Of a stretch of DNA of 14,447 nucleotides, positions 1-5,945 are shown in pieces (the stretch's first letter is position 1; every line of letters begins with the position of its first letter). The position numbers and the translations under genes were made by a program. The notes under the pieces are model-generated. The model ran no database searches and was not told the DNA's origin. It was given only the letters and a program-made list of their open reading frames with translations. Source of the DNA: JASHVB01 sp036489395 (GTDB taxonomy: Bacteria > Pseudomonadota > Alphaproteobacteria > Acetobacterales > Acetobacteraceae); the NCBI GenBank assembly GCA_036489395.1, contig DASXFW010000069.1, positions 1-14,447 of the forward strand. The letters run 5' to 3'.

Positions 1-77
1 CGAAGCAATCTCGTTCGTGATGAGCCGCTGCTTGTCATGAACGAGATTGCTGCGGCCAAGCGGCCTCGCAATGACAG
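1..77. repeat. GTCATTGCGAG/GAAGCAATCTC inverted repeat, left end probably cut by the window
   Basis: The arms GAAGCAATCTCGTTC (from position 2) and GAACGAGATTGCT (from 39) face each other. The right side continues into GCGGCCAAGCGGCCTCGCAATGACAG, the same arm sequence found at 2036-2114 and 4146-4221. The loop (17-38) is longer than in those copies, and an inner pairing GTTCGTGA/TCATGAAC extends the stem. The matching left outer arm must lie before base 1. It would fold as a long RNA or DNA hairpin. No coding potential is seen. Confidence 0.8.
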
Positions 78-87
78 ACGGCCGGCA

Positions 88-137
88 TTTCATCAAGGGT
101 GGGTCGGCGCGCCGGCCGGCGTTGGCTCGCAATGACA
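88..137 (-). repeat. Second repeat family (CATTGCGAGTTGSC…GATGAAA), copy A
   Basis: Read on the minus strand it begins TGTCATTGCGAGCCAACG, passes through a GCCGGCCGGCGCGCCGACCC-like core and ends with TTGATGAAA. Related copies are at 1978-2028 (+) and 5822-5873 (-). The GATGAAA end lies about 10 bp from the inverted repeat at 1-77, and the CATTGCGAG end points away from it. The same polarity is seen next to the other inverted repeats. Confidence 0.65.
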
Positions 138-166
138 ATGCCAGCGCACCAACCGATTGTCTGTCG

Positions 167-316
167 TCAGTATCCGCCGGTGTTCGCGTTCTTGGAGTTG
201 TCCTTGGTGCCCGACGAGGACGACGACGATGAGTTGCCGGTTGTTGAATCGGCCCAGGCGACGGCGGTCGCGGTGACGCTCGCGGCCAACAGCAGCAGGA
301 TAAGCAGCTTTCGCAT
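167..316 (-). CDS. Small exported serine-rich protein (49 aa) with Gly-Gly-Tyr end
   Basis: I do not recognise a family. Starting at the ATG whose complement is 314-316, the protein begins MRKLLILLLLAASVTATAVA: two basic residues, then a long hydrophobic stretch and an AWA site after residue 22, so a typical Sec signal peptide. The mature part is only about 27 residues. It has seven serines in a row (29-35), then a polar GTKDNSKNANTGGY tail. A GGGAGAA Shine-Dalgarno lies about 6 bases upstream of the start. It lies 92 bp downstream of another small exported protein (409-567, same strand), and both end in GGATACTGA (Gly-Tyr-stop). The mature part looks disordered, so a structural, surface or envelope role is possible, but no function can be assigned. 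Confidence 0.65.
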   Translation of the reverse strand: MRKLLILLLLAASVTATAVAWADSTTGNSSSSSSSGTKDNSKNANTGGY

Positions 317-380
317 CGGCGTTCTCCCGTGGGTTGTTATGCTCAGCCCGATATCCGGTGGGTACTACGTTATCACGCAC

Positions 381-405
381 ACGAAAAGAACAATCGCCAG
401 CGGCG
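381..405 (-). terminator. Weak intrinsic-terminator-like hairpin
   Basis: On the minus strand CGCC-GCT-GGCG is followed by ATTGTTCTTTTCG, a T-rich stretch. It begins 3 bp after the stop of the 409-567 gene. The stem is only four base pairs, so it may just attenuate transcription into the next small gene. Confidence 0.3.
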
Positions 406-408
406 GGA

Positions 409-567
409 TCAGTATCCGCCACCCCCACCACCGCCGCCACTCATATCCGCAACGGGCGACTGGTTGCTGCGCGCCTGGTTGGAACTGGTGTTGGTCGGGC
501 CGGGGTTGGTGCACGCCCCGACCGCCAGAATGGTGCCCGCAAGCACCAGGTGGAGTTTGTTGCGCAT
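409..567 (-). CDS. Small lipoprotein (52 aa) with polyglycine-tyrosine tail
   Basis: I do not recognise a family. The sequence opens MRNKLHLVLAGTILAVGAC, a short basic n-region, a hydrophobic core and a lipobox-like V-G-A-C with Cys19 as the lipidation site. That predicts a signal peptidase II-processed lipoprotein with a mature chain of about 34 residues. The mature part is rich in Asn, Thr, Ser and Gln, then ends in eight glycines and a tyrosine (residues 44-52). AGGAG lies 9 bases upstream of the ATG, supporting the start. The gene downstream on the same strand is another small exported protein ending in GGY, so the two may work together. Gly at position -2 of the lipobox is less usual than Ala or Ser. 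Expression is inferred, not shown. Confidence 0.7.
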   Translation of the reverse strand: MRNKLHLVLAGTILAVGACTNPGPTNTSSNQARSNQSPVADMSGGGGGGGGY

Positions 568-734
568 TGATGTCAACTCCTCGGTCCGTTAGCGCTCCCA
601 TGACCACGACACAGACGGGCGACGGAAGCTTGCACTGACAGACGGGCGGCGCGACGGGTTTATTCCGGCGTGTCGCCGCTTGACTCCGTCCCCACACTGC
701 GGCGCACTACTCGTCAGTAGCACGGGGAACGACC
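568..734. promoter_or_regulatory. Divergent intergenic region with a short direct repeat
   Basis: This gap separates the minus-strand small lipoprotein from the plus-strand monooxygenase, so it should hold both promoters. ACAGACGGGCG occurs twice, at 611-621 and 638-648 (27 bp apart), and could be a regulator site. TTGACT at 680-685 matches a -35 box for the monooxygenase, but no good -10 is seen at the right distance. All assignments here are tentative. Confidence 0.3.
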
Positions 735-1937
735 ATGAAATTCGGCATCTTCTACGAATTGCAGCTTCCGCGTCCGTGGGGGCCGGGCGATGAGCAGCGG
801 CTGTACCAGAACGCACTGACGCAGGTCGAGCTGGCCGATAAGCTTGGTTACGATTACGCGTGGGAGGTGGAGCACCACTTCCTGGAAGAGTATTCGCATT
901 CGCCGTCGCCCGAGGTGTTCCTCGGCGCCGCCAGCCAGCGAACCAAGAACATCCGCCTCGGGCATGGCATCGTGCAGCTTACCACCAACCCGCCGCAGCG
1001 CGTCGCCGAGCGCATCGCCTGCCTGGACCTGGTCAGCAACGGCCGCGTCGAGATGGGCACCGGCGAATCCGCATCGATCACCGAGCTCGGCGGCTTCGGC
1101 CGCGAGATGGAGACCAAGCGCGAGGTCTGGGAAGACGCGATCCGCTGCATCATCCCCATGTTCCAGGACAAAGGCGTCGAGCTGGACACCAAGTGGCACA
1201 AGATGCCGATGCGCAACGTGCTGCCGAAGCCAGTGCAGAAGCCGCATCCGCCGCTGTGGGTGGCATGCTCGCAGCTTGAAACGATCGAGATGGCGGGGCG
1301 GCGCGGCATGGGTGCGCTGGGCTTCCAGTTCCTGTCCGCCGATGCGGCGCATGCGTGGGTGCACGCCTATTACAACAGTTTCGTGCGGCGGCAGGAAAAG
1401 CTGTGCGACTACCAGACCAATCCGAACATCGCGCTGGTCAGCTATTTCATGTGCGCGGAAACCGATGAGGAAGCGCGCCGCCGCGCCGACGGTGCGACGT
1501 TCTTCCAGTTCGCGCTGCGTTATTATGGTTCAAGTTCCGGCCGCAAGCGGCCCGATCCGTACACCGTCAACATGTGGGACGAATATAACAGGTGGAAGCG
1601 GGAGAATCCTGAGGCAGCGGCGCGTGCGATTTCCGGCGGCCTGATCGGCTCGCCGGAAACGCTGCGCCGCAAGCTGCGCCGCTTCCAATCATCCAACATC
1701 GACCAGGTCATACTGCTCAACCAGGCCGGCAAAAACTCGCATCCGCACATCTGCGAAAGCTTGGAGCTGTTTGCCCAGGAGGTGATGCCGGAGTTCCACG
1801 CCGCCGAGGCAGAGCACGAGGTGTGGAAGCGTAAGGTGCTGGCACGCGAGATCGAGCTGGACGAGATCGACACGGCGCCATTCCGCGAACGCTTCGGCCC
1901 GAACACGGTGCAGGTGCCGGCGCGCGCGGCGGAATAG
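735..1937 (+). CDS. LLM-class (luciferase-like) flavin-dependent monooxygenase
   Basis: This 400-aa protein belongs to the bacterial luciferase-like TIM-barrel family, which uses reduced FMN (or F420 in some members) to oxidise an organic substrate. Family signs are the N-terminal MKFGIFYELQLP strand, the YDYAWEVEHHFLEEYSHSPSP block with paired histidines, LGHGIVQLTTNPPQRVAERIA, and NGRVEMGTGES, which normally lines the flavin pocket. The last ~40 residues are charged and extend past the barrel. Length fits the longer members of the family. GGGGAA sits 7 bases before the ATG. It stands alone, between the divergent small-protein genes and a repeat-filled gap. The substrate cannot be told from sequence; proximity to a CoA-transferase and a Baeyer-Villiger enzyme suggests catabolism, but this is inference. 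Confidence 0.88.
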   Translation: MKFGIFYELQLPRPWGPGDEQRLYQNALTQVELADKLGYDYAWEVEHHFLEEYSHSPSPEVFLGAASQRTKNIRLGHGIVQLTTNPPQRVAERIACLDLVSNGRVEMGTGESASITELGGFGREMETKREVWEDAIRCIIPMFQDKGVELDTKWHKMPMRNVLPKPVQKPHPPLWVACSQLETIEMAGRRGMGALGFQFLSADAAHAWVHAYYNSFVRRQEKLCDYQTNPNIALVSYFMCAETDEEARRRADGATFFQFALRYYGSSSGRKRPDPYTVNMWDEYNRWKRENPEAAARAISGGLIGSPETLRRKLRRFQSSNIDQVILLNQAGKNSHPHICESLELFAQEVMPEFHAAEAEHEVWKRKVLAREIELDEIDTAPFRERFGPNTVQVPARAAE

Positions 1938-1977
1938 GCGGTCCATCGCGGCGGCGCCGGTGCTGTGCGAGATCCCC

Positions 1978-2028
1978 TGCCATTGCGAGTTGCCACCCGC
2001 CGGCGGGCCGACCCGCCCTGGATGAAAC
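1978..2028 (+). repeat. Second repeat family (CATTGCGAGTTGSC…GATGAAAC), copy B
   Basis: It begins TGCCATTGCGAGTTGCCACC, has a CCGGCGGGCCGACCCGCC core and ends CTGGATGAAAC. It is the plus-orientation relative of 88-137 and 5822-5873. Its GATGAAAC end lies 7 bp from the inverted repeat at 2036-2114. Together they form a composite of about 130 bp bounded by inverted CATTGCGAG ends. Confidence 0.65.
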
Positions 2029-2035
2029 GGCGGCA

Positions 2036-2114
2036 TTCCGTCATTGCGAGGCCGCTTGGCCGAAGCAATCTCCGCGGGAGATTGCTTCGGCCAAACGGCC
2101 TCGCAATGACGGAA
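2036..2114. repeat. Long inverted repeat (37-bp arms) of the GTCATTGCGAG family
   Basis: The arms run from TTCCGTCATTGCGAGG through CGCTTGGCCGAAGCAATCTC and back, with one mismatch (C against T inside the arm) and a 5-bp centre CGCGG. The central body is shared with 1-77 and 4146-4221. It would form a very stable hairpin. The surrounding gap 1938-2254 otherwise holds repeat copy B and an FNR-like box, with no gene seen. Confidence 0.85.
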
Positions 2115-2143
2115 GGTACCCGCCATGTTTCTCGCCAGGCCGC

Positions 2144-2157
2144 TTGACCTGGGTCAA
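2144..2157. promoter_or_regulatory. FNR/FixK-type box (TTGACC-TGGGTCAA)
   Basis: CTTGACC-TG-GGTCAAG is a perfect 7-bp inverted repeat containing TTGA-N6-TCAA, the pattern bound by FNR/FixK/DNR regulators of the CRP family, which respond to low oxygen or nitric oxide. Its centre is near 2150.5. CATAGG at 2180-2185 could be a -10. A start near 2192 would put the box at -41.5, the usual activating position. The downstream gene is the response regulator at 2255. No experimental support is implied. Confidence 0.55.
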
Positions 2158-2254
2158 GGCACCTGCCTGCGCTTCGGCGCATAGGAACCGCAAGGCCCCG
2201 GTCGGACGTCAATCTCGCGTCCCTCCGACCAACGCCCGCACTGGAGTTGCACGC

Positions 2255-2626
2255 ATGCCTTCCAACGACCGAAACGTCATCGCGGTGGTGGACGACGACG
2301 ACGGCGTACGCGAGTCGCTGGAGTACCTGCTGGAGGTCTGTGGGCACCAGGTCGCTGGCTATGCCTCCGCCGCCGAATTCCTCGCGGCATCCGATCTGCA
2401 CCGCGTGGCTGGCCTGATCCTCGACCAGCACATGCCAAAGCTCACCGGCCTGGAGATGCTGGCCCGCCTTCGCGCCCAGGGCTGGTGCCGGCCGGTGCTG
2501 TTGGTGACCGGCTCCCCATCGGCCGAGGTCAGCGACCGTGCCGCCAATCTCGGCGTCAGGCGCGTCCTGGAAAAGCCCGTCTCCGACGAACTCCTGTTCC
2601 AGTTCGTGGACAGCCTGGCCGCCTGA
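2255..2626 (+). CDS. Single-domain response regulator (receiver only, FixJ/CheY-like)
   Basis: This 123-aa protein is a receiver domain with no output domain. Residues 11-15 (VVDDD) give the acidic metal-binding cluster. Asp57 in LILDQHMP is the phosphoacceptor, Thr85 in LLVTGS the switch threonine, and Lys107 in LEKPV the conserved lysine. The ATG at 2255 was chosen because the receiver fold starts right after it and GGAG lies 8 bases upstream; a longer open frame runs back to 2144 but adds no recognisable sequence and would start inside the FNR-like box. It would act as a phosphate shuttle or by protein-protein contact. No kinase is adjacent; the hybrid kinase at 8342-10744 is a possible but unproven partner. 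Its 3' end is 6 bp from the end of the convergent CoA-transferase operon, with no clear terminator between. Confidence 0.88.
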   Translation: MPSNDRNVIAVVDDDDGVRESLEYLLEVCGHQVAGYASAAEFLAASDLHRVAGLILDQHMPKLTGLEMLARLRAQGWCRPVLLVTGSPSAEVSDRAANLGVRRVLEKPVSDELLFQFVDSLAA

Positions 2627-2632
2627 CGCGCC

Positions 2633-3307
2633 TCAGCGCGCCAGCCGCACCATCGGCAGATTGTCCGGCACCACCAGCGGCGCACCGGTCGCCGCACGCA
2701 CGTCCTCCAGCGTCAGCCCCGGCGCGATCTCGCGGATGCGGAAGCCGTCGCCCGTGGGTTCAAACAGCCCGTAATTGGTGGAGATCAGCGTCACCACGCC
2801 GCGCGCCGTCACCGGCAGATCGCACGCCCTCACCAGCCGAGGGCTGCCGTCGCGCGTCACATGCTCCAGGATGATGAACACCCGTTTGGCGCATGCCGCG
2901 AGGTCCATCGCGCCGCCGATGCCGCCGCCCTTCTGCCCCTTCAGCTTCCAGTTGGCGAAATCGCCGCCGCACGACACCTGGTAGGCGCCCATCACCGTCG
3001 CATCGATGTGCCCGCCGCGAATCACGCCGAACGAATCCGCATGATGCACCACCGCCGCGCCCGGCCGCAGCGTGACGTTCTGCCCGCCGGCGTTGACCAG
3101 GTTCAGATCTTCCTCACCCTCGGGCGCGATCGCGCCATAGCCGATCACCCCGTTCTCGGAGTGGTAGATGATGTCGCGGTCGCCGATGTCGGTGTTGGAG
3201 CACAGCGTGGGAATCCCGACGCCCAGGTTGACGATCCAGCCGTCCTGGAACTCCAGCGCGGCGCGGTCCGCCATCTGCTGGCGGGTGAGGCCTTTGGTGT
3301 CGCTCAT
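2633..3307 (-). CDS. 3-oxoacid CoA-transferase, subunit B
   Basis: This 224-aa protein is the beta subunit of a family I CoA-transferase, the type that moves CoA from succinyl-CoA to acetoacetate or 3-oxoadipate. The catalytic glutamate is visible as Glu51 in HSENGVIGYG, the family signature. The N-terminal WIVNLGVGIPTLCS, the block GGGIGGAMDLA and the late TNYGLFEPTG fit the subunit B fold. Length is usual for the family (about 210-225). The ATG overlaps the TGA of subunit A (ATGA at 3304-3307) and AGGAG lies about 8 bases before it, so the two subunits are translated together. The exact acceptor (acetoacetate or 3-oxoadipate) cannot be decided from sequence alone, so no gene symbol is given. 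Confidence 0.93.
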   Translation of the reverse strand: MSDTKGLTRQQMADRAALEFQDGWIVNLGVGIPTLCSNTDIGDRDIIYHSENGVIGYGAIAPEGEEDLNLVNAGGQNVTLRPGAAVVHHADSFGVIRGGHIDATVMGAYQVSCGGDFANWKLKGQKGGGIGGAMDLAACAKRVFIILEHVTRDGSPRLVRACDLPVTARGVVTLISTNYGLFEPTGDGFRIREIAPGLTLEDVRAATGAPLVVPDNLPMVRLAR

Positions 3308-4044
3308 CGGCGGCGCTCCTGACGGCGGCTGGGCCAGATGCCCTCGGGCGGCGGCGGCACCTGCACCACGCGGTGTACGAAGATGCCGGGCGTGTGCACC
3401 ATGTCCGGGTCGATCTCACCGGCGGCGACGATCGGTTCGTCGATCTCGGCGATGGTGACGCGCGCGGCGGTTGCCATCACGGGATTGAAGTTCCGCTGCG
3501 AGCGATGGAACAGTAGATTGCCGAAGGTGTCGGCGCGGGTGGCGCGGACGAACGCGTAGTCCAGCGGCAATGCGTATTCCAGCAGGTATTCGCGGCCGTT
3601 GATAACACGGGTTTCGCGCCCGGCGGCAAGTTCGGTGCCGACGGCGGTCGGCGTGTAGAACGCGGGGATGCCGGCACCGGCGGCGCGCAGGCGTTCCGCG
3701 AGCGTGCCTTGCGGGACGAGTTCCGCATCGACCTCGCCGGATTCGTAATACTTGGTGAAGGGCAGCACGTCGGTCGGGCGCGTCGCGGCGGTGAAGGCGC
3801 AGATCACCTTCTTCACCTGGCCGTTCTCCACCAGCATGCCCATGTCCGGGTTGCGCGGTTGCTGCGCACCGCCGGTGGTGTTGCCGACCAGCGTCAACTG
3901 CTTCGCGCCGTGCTCTAGCAGCGCCTTGATCAGGTTGAACGGCACGCCCGGCATGGCAAAGCCGCCGAAGCCGATGACCGAGCCGTCGGGAATGTCCCGC
4001 ACTGCCTCGGCGAAGCTGGCGACCAGCTTGGATTTCTGCGTCAT
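3304..4044 (-). CDS. 3-oxoacid CoA-transferase, subunit A
   Basis: This 246-aa protein is the alpha subunit, partner of the gene at 2633-3307. GFGGFAMPGVPFNLIKAL (from residue 25) is the glycine-rich signature of the subunit; LTLVGNTTGG and the ADTFGNLLFHRSQRNFNPVMA block are also typical. The ATG at 4044 gives MTQKSKLVASFAEAV, the usual N-terminus, with GGGGAGGAA just ahead of it; the spacing of that Shine-Dalgarno is short. An in-frame ATG at 4074 would add ten residues but has no ribosome site. Together the subunits activate 3-oxoacids to their CoA esters for thiolysis, an end step of ketone-body or aromatic catabolism. The C-terminus ends in an arginine-rich tail. Promoter elements must lie in 4045-4145 or beyond the palindrome. 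Confidence 0.92.
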   Translation of the reverse strand: MTQKSKLVASFAEAVRDIPDGSVIGFGGFAMPGVPFNLIKALLEHGAKQLTLVGNTTGGAQQPRNPDMGMLVENGQVKKVICAFTAATRPTDVLPFTKYYESGEVDAELVPQGTLAERLRAAGAGIPAFYTPTAVGTELAAGRETRVINGREYLLEYALPLDYAFVRATRADTFGNLLFHRSQRNFNPVMATAARVTIAEIDEPIVAAGEIDPDMVHTPGIFVHRVVQVPPPPEGIWPSRRQERRR

Positions 4045-4412
4045 TTCCTCCCCACGCGTGGTGGATTGCACCATGGATGAACCGACGGCGGCGCAGGGGA
4101 GTCAAGCCGCGTGCAAGTGTCCGCGTCCACGTGTCCTCCCCCCGCCTGTCATTGCGAGGCCGCTTGGCCGAAGCAATCTCCCGCGGGAGATTGCTTCGGC
4201 CAAGCGGCCTCGCAATGACAGAGTTGGCCGTGCCCCGATTGGCTTCGGACCTCCGTCCGACACCCGCCTCCGGTTGCGCCCATCGGACGATCATCGAATA
4301 CTGCCCGCGTCACGCCTTCGGGCCGCAACGCGAGTTCCCCCCGCCGGCCGATGCCAGCGCGGTGCTCCGGTGCCCCGACGGAGACCCAAGAGCCACACAT
4401 GGAGGAGCACCG
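4045..4412. other. Divergent gap with palindrome and no other gene
   Basis: The gap separates the CoA-transferase operon from the dienelactone-hydrolase-family gene. It holds a 76-bp palindrome (4146-4221). The stretch 4222-4400 shows no convincing start, signal or terminator; open frames through it are extensions of the downstream gene without ribosome sites. Confidence 0.6.
4146..4221. repeat. Perfect 76-bp palindrome of the GTCATTGCGAG family
   Basis: Each 38-bp arm reads CTGTCATTGCGAGGCCGCTT then GGCCGAAGCAATCTCCCG, meeting exactly at CCCG|CGGG between 4183 and 4184 with no spacer or mismatch as I read it. It is the most intact copy in the window. It lies between divergently transcribed genes, so it is not a normal terminator position for either. 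Confidence 0.9.
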
Positions 4413-5171
4413 ATGTCATTCTACCGAGGCATGACCTGCGACAACGTGACCATCAAAGGCGACAAGGGAACGCCGATCACCGCCTACGTGGCCAAACCAG
4501 CCGGTCCTGGCCCGTTCCCGGGCGTCGTGCTGATCCACCACCTCCCCGGCTGGAGCGAGCTGTATATCGAAACGACACGCCGCTTCGCGCACCACGGCTA
4601 CCTGGCGATCTGCGCCAACCTGTATGAGCGCGAGGGCGGCGGCAGTGACGGCAACCCGGACGACGTGGCCGCCAAGGTGCGCGCCGAGGGCGGCGTCGCG
4701 GACTCGCAAATGGTCGGCGATACCGCAGGCGCCGTGGCATGGATGCGTGCGCAGCCCGACTGCAACGGCAAGGTCGGCTTGATCGGATCATGCTCTGGCG
4801 GCCGGCACGCGTTCATCTATGCCTGCCAGCGGCACGACGTGGATGCGGTCGTCGAGCAATGGGGCGGCGGCGTGGTGATGGCGCCGAACGAACTGAACGA
4901 GAAGAAGCCCGTCGCGCCCATCGACATGACCAAGGACCTCGCCTGTCCGCTGCTCGGGTTGTTCGGTAACGACGACCGCGCGCCGAGCCCGGAGCAAGTG
5001 AACCAGCACGAGGCCAAGCTGAAGGAGCTCGGCAAGAACTACGAATTCCATCGTTACGACGGCGCGGGCCACGGGTTCTTCTACTGGCACCGGCCGCTGT
5101 ATCGGCCGGAACAATGCATGGATGCCTGGGGCAAGATCTGGGCGTTCTTCGGCAAGTACCTGGCGAAGTAG
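4413..5171 (+). CDS. Dienelactone hydrolase family protein
   Basis: This 252-aa alpha/beta hydrolase belongs to the dienelactone hydrolase family, which opens lactones or cleaves esters with a Cys-Asp-His triad. The nucleophile is Cys127 in GLIGSCSGGRHA, the acid Asp187 or Asp188 in FGNDDRAPS, and His220 in DGAGHGFF. The strand VVLIHHLPGWSELY near residue 45 supplies the oxyanion region. Length is normal. The ATG at 4413 has GGAGGAG five bases upstream and is followed by the usual start of the family; longer forms back to 4077 run through the palindrome and are rejected. The cysteine nucleophile points to the dienelactone type rather than a serine esterase. The next gene starts 12 bases downstream, so they are likely one transcript. 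The substrate is unknown. Confidence 0.9.
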   Translation: MSFYRGMTCDNVTIKGDKGTPITAYVAKPAGPGPFPGVVLIHHLPGWSELYIETTRRFAHHGYLAICANLYEREGGGSDGNPDDVAAKVRAEGGVADSQMVGDTAGAVAWMRAQPDCNGKVGLIGSCSGGRHAFIYACQRHDVDAVVEQWGGGVVMAPNELNEKKPVAPIDMTKDLACPLLGLFGNDDRAPSPEQVNQHEAKLKELGKNYEFHRYDGAGHGFFYWHRPLYRPEQCMDAWGKIWAFFGKYLAK

Positions 5172-5182
5172 GAGGGGCCGAT

Positions 5183-5488
5183 ATGTGCACGTCGATCATC
5201 GAGATCGCACGCGCGGAAGGCATGGCGAAACGCGGGGACCAATGGTTCCCGCTGACGCGCTCGGTGGTCGCGTACGACCACGCGCGCCATGCGCATCTGG
5301 GCGATGTCATCACGCTGGATTTCTACAACACGACGCTCGACGCTGGGGCGCGCGCGGCGGTGGAGCTGACGCTGGAGACGGCAAAGGAGCTGCGCGCGGC
5401 GCTGGACCGGGCGATTGAAGCGGCCGACTACGAGGAGGCGGAAGTGCGGGGCAAGGGCGCCGTGGTGAGCCTCGCGCGGGCTGCGTAA
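5183..5488 (+). CDS. Small conserved protein, probably DUF6295 family
   Basis: This 101-aa protein begins MCTSIIEIARAEGMAKRGDQ and contains WFPLTRSVVAYDHARHAHLGDVI, a pattern I associate with DUF6295 proteins of unknown role. Two conserved histidines in YDHARHAH and Cys2 could bind a metal; that is inference. The C-terminal half is a charged, alanine-rich helix region (about 50-85). GGAGGGG overlaps the TAG stop of the hydrolase gene and sits five bases before this ATG, so translation is probably coupled. No signal peptide or membrane segment is seen. It may support the hydrolase, but this rests only on position. Confidence 0.72.
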   Translation: MCTSIIEIARAEGMAKRGDQWFPLTRSVVAYDHARHAHLGDVITLDFYNTTLDAGARAAVELTLETAKELRAALDRAIEAADYEEAEVRGKGAVVSLARAA

Positions 5489-5545
5489 GGGGCGGGACGA
5501 TGCGCTCAGGCGGGCGTCTGTCGGGCGCCCGCCAAGGCGCGCACC

Positions 5546-5630
5546 GTAGCTGTCATCGCGGAGTAGCTGCCATCGCGTGGTAGCTGCCATCGACTGGTAG
5601 CTGTCATCGCGCGTGGTAGTTGTCATTGCG
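5546..5630 (+). repeat. Five tandem copies of a ~17-bp unit (GTAGCTGYCATCGCG)
   Basis: Copies begin at 5546, 5563, 5580, 5597 and 5616. The first four are spaced exactly 17 bp and the last 19 bp. The fifth reads GTAGTTGTCATTGCG and runs straight into the GAGCGCAGCGAAGCAATCTC repeat, so the array looks like an outgrowth of that repeat's end. No gene overlaps it. Confidence 0.75.
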
Positions 5631-5689
5631 AGCGCAGCGAAGCAATCTCCTTCGGGAGTATGCGCGAACTCTCGAACGAGATTGCTTCG
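5621..5689. repeat. GTCATTGCGAG…GAAGCAATCTC inverted repeat, right end shortened
   Basis: The left side TGTCATTGCGAGCGCAGCGA leads to CGAAGCAATCTC (5638-5649). The partner arm GAGATTGCTTCG is at 5678-5689. The right outer part (CTCGCAATGACA) is missing here, though the same sequence closes the repeat block at 5873. Confidence 0.8.
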
Positions 5690-5712
5690 ATGCCCTAACA
5701 AGAAACCACCCG

Positions 5713-5803
5713 TGTCATGACCGGGCTTGTCCCGGCCACCCACATCTTTCCTTTGCCGGCCGAGGCACAGTCGTGGGTGGCCGGGCCAAGCCCGGCCATG
5801 ACA
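5713..5803. repeat. TGTCATGRCCGGGCTTG inverted repeat (31-bp arms)
   Basis: Left arm 5713-5743 and right arm 5773-5803 pair with two mismatches around a 29-bp loop. The arm sequence TGTCATGACCGGGCTTGTCC is a repeat type I recognise from alphaproteobacterial gaps. A related half-element is at 14312-14334. Confidence 0.85.
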
Positions 5804-5821
5804 CAACAGGTACTGCCGAGC

Positions 5822-5873
5822 GTTTCATCCAGTCGCGGGTCCGCCCCCGGCCGGTGGCCAACTCGCAATGACA
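5822..5873 (-). repeat. Second repeat family (CATTGCGAGTTGSC…GATGAAAC), copy C
   Basis: On the minus strand it begins TGTCATTGCGAGTTGGCC, has a GGCCGGGGGCGGACCC core and ends CTGGATGAAAC. Its GATGAAAC end faces the inverted repeat at 5713-5803. The remaining parts of the 5489-5945 gap (5489-5545 and 5874-5945) show no gene, clear promoter or terminator. Confidence 0.65.
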
Positions 5874-5945
5874 GTGGAACCGAAGCGCTCGGATGACAGG
5901 ACCAAGAGGTAGCCAGCCGGCCCAGGCGCGGCTTAATCTACGCGT

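Noticed and set aside
99..638. 179-aa plus-strand frame at the left end
   Set aside because: It starts in repeat sequence and runs antisense to two small exported proteins that have signals and ribosome sites.
4077..4412. N-terminal extension of the dienelactone-hydrolase-family gene
   Set aside because: It would translate the palindrome and has no ribosome site; the family start and GGAGGAG are at 4413.
5546..5630. CRISPR array
   Set aside because: Units are 15-17 bp with almost no spacer; this is a simple tandem repeat.
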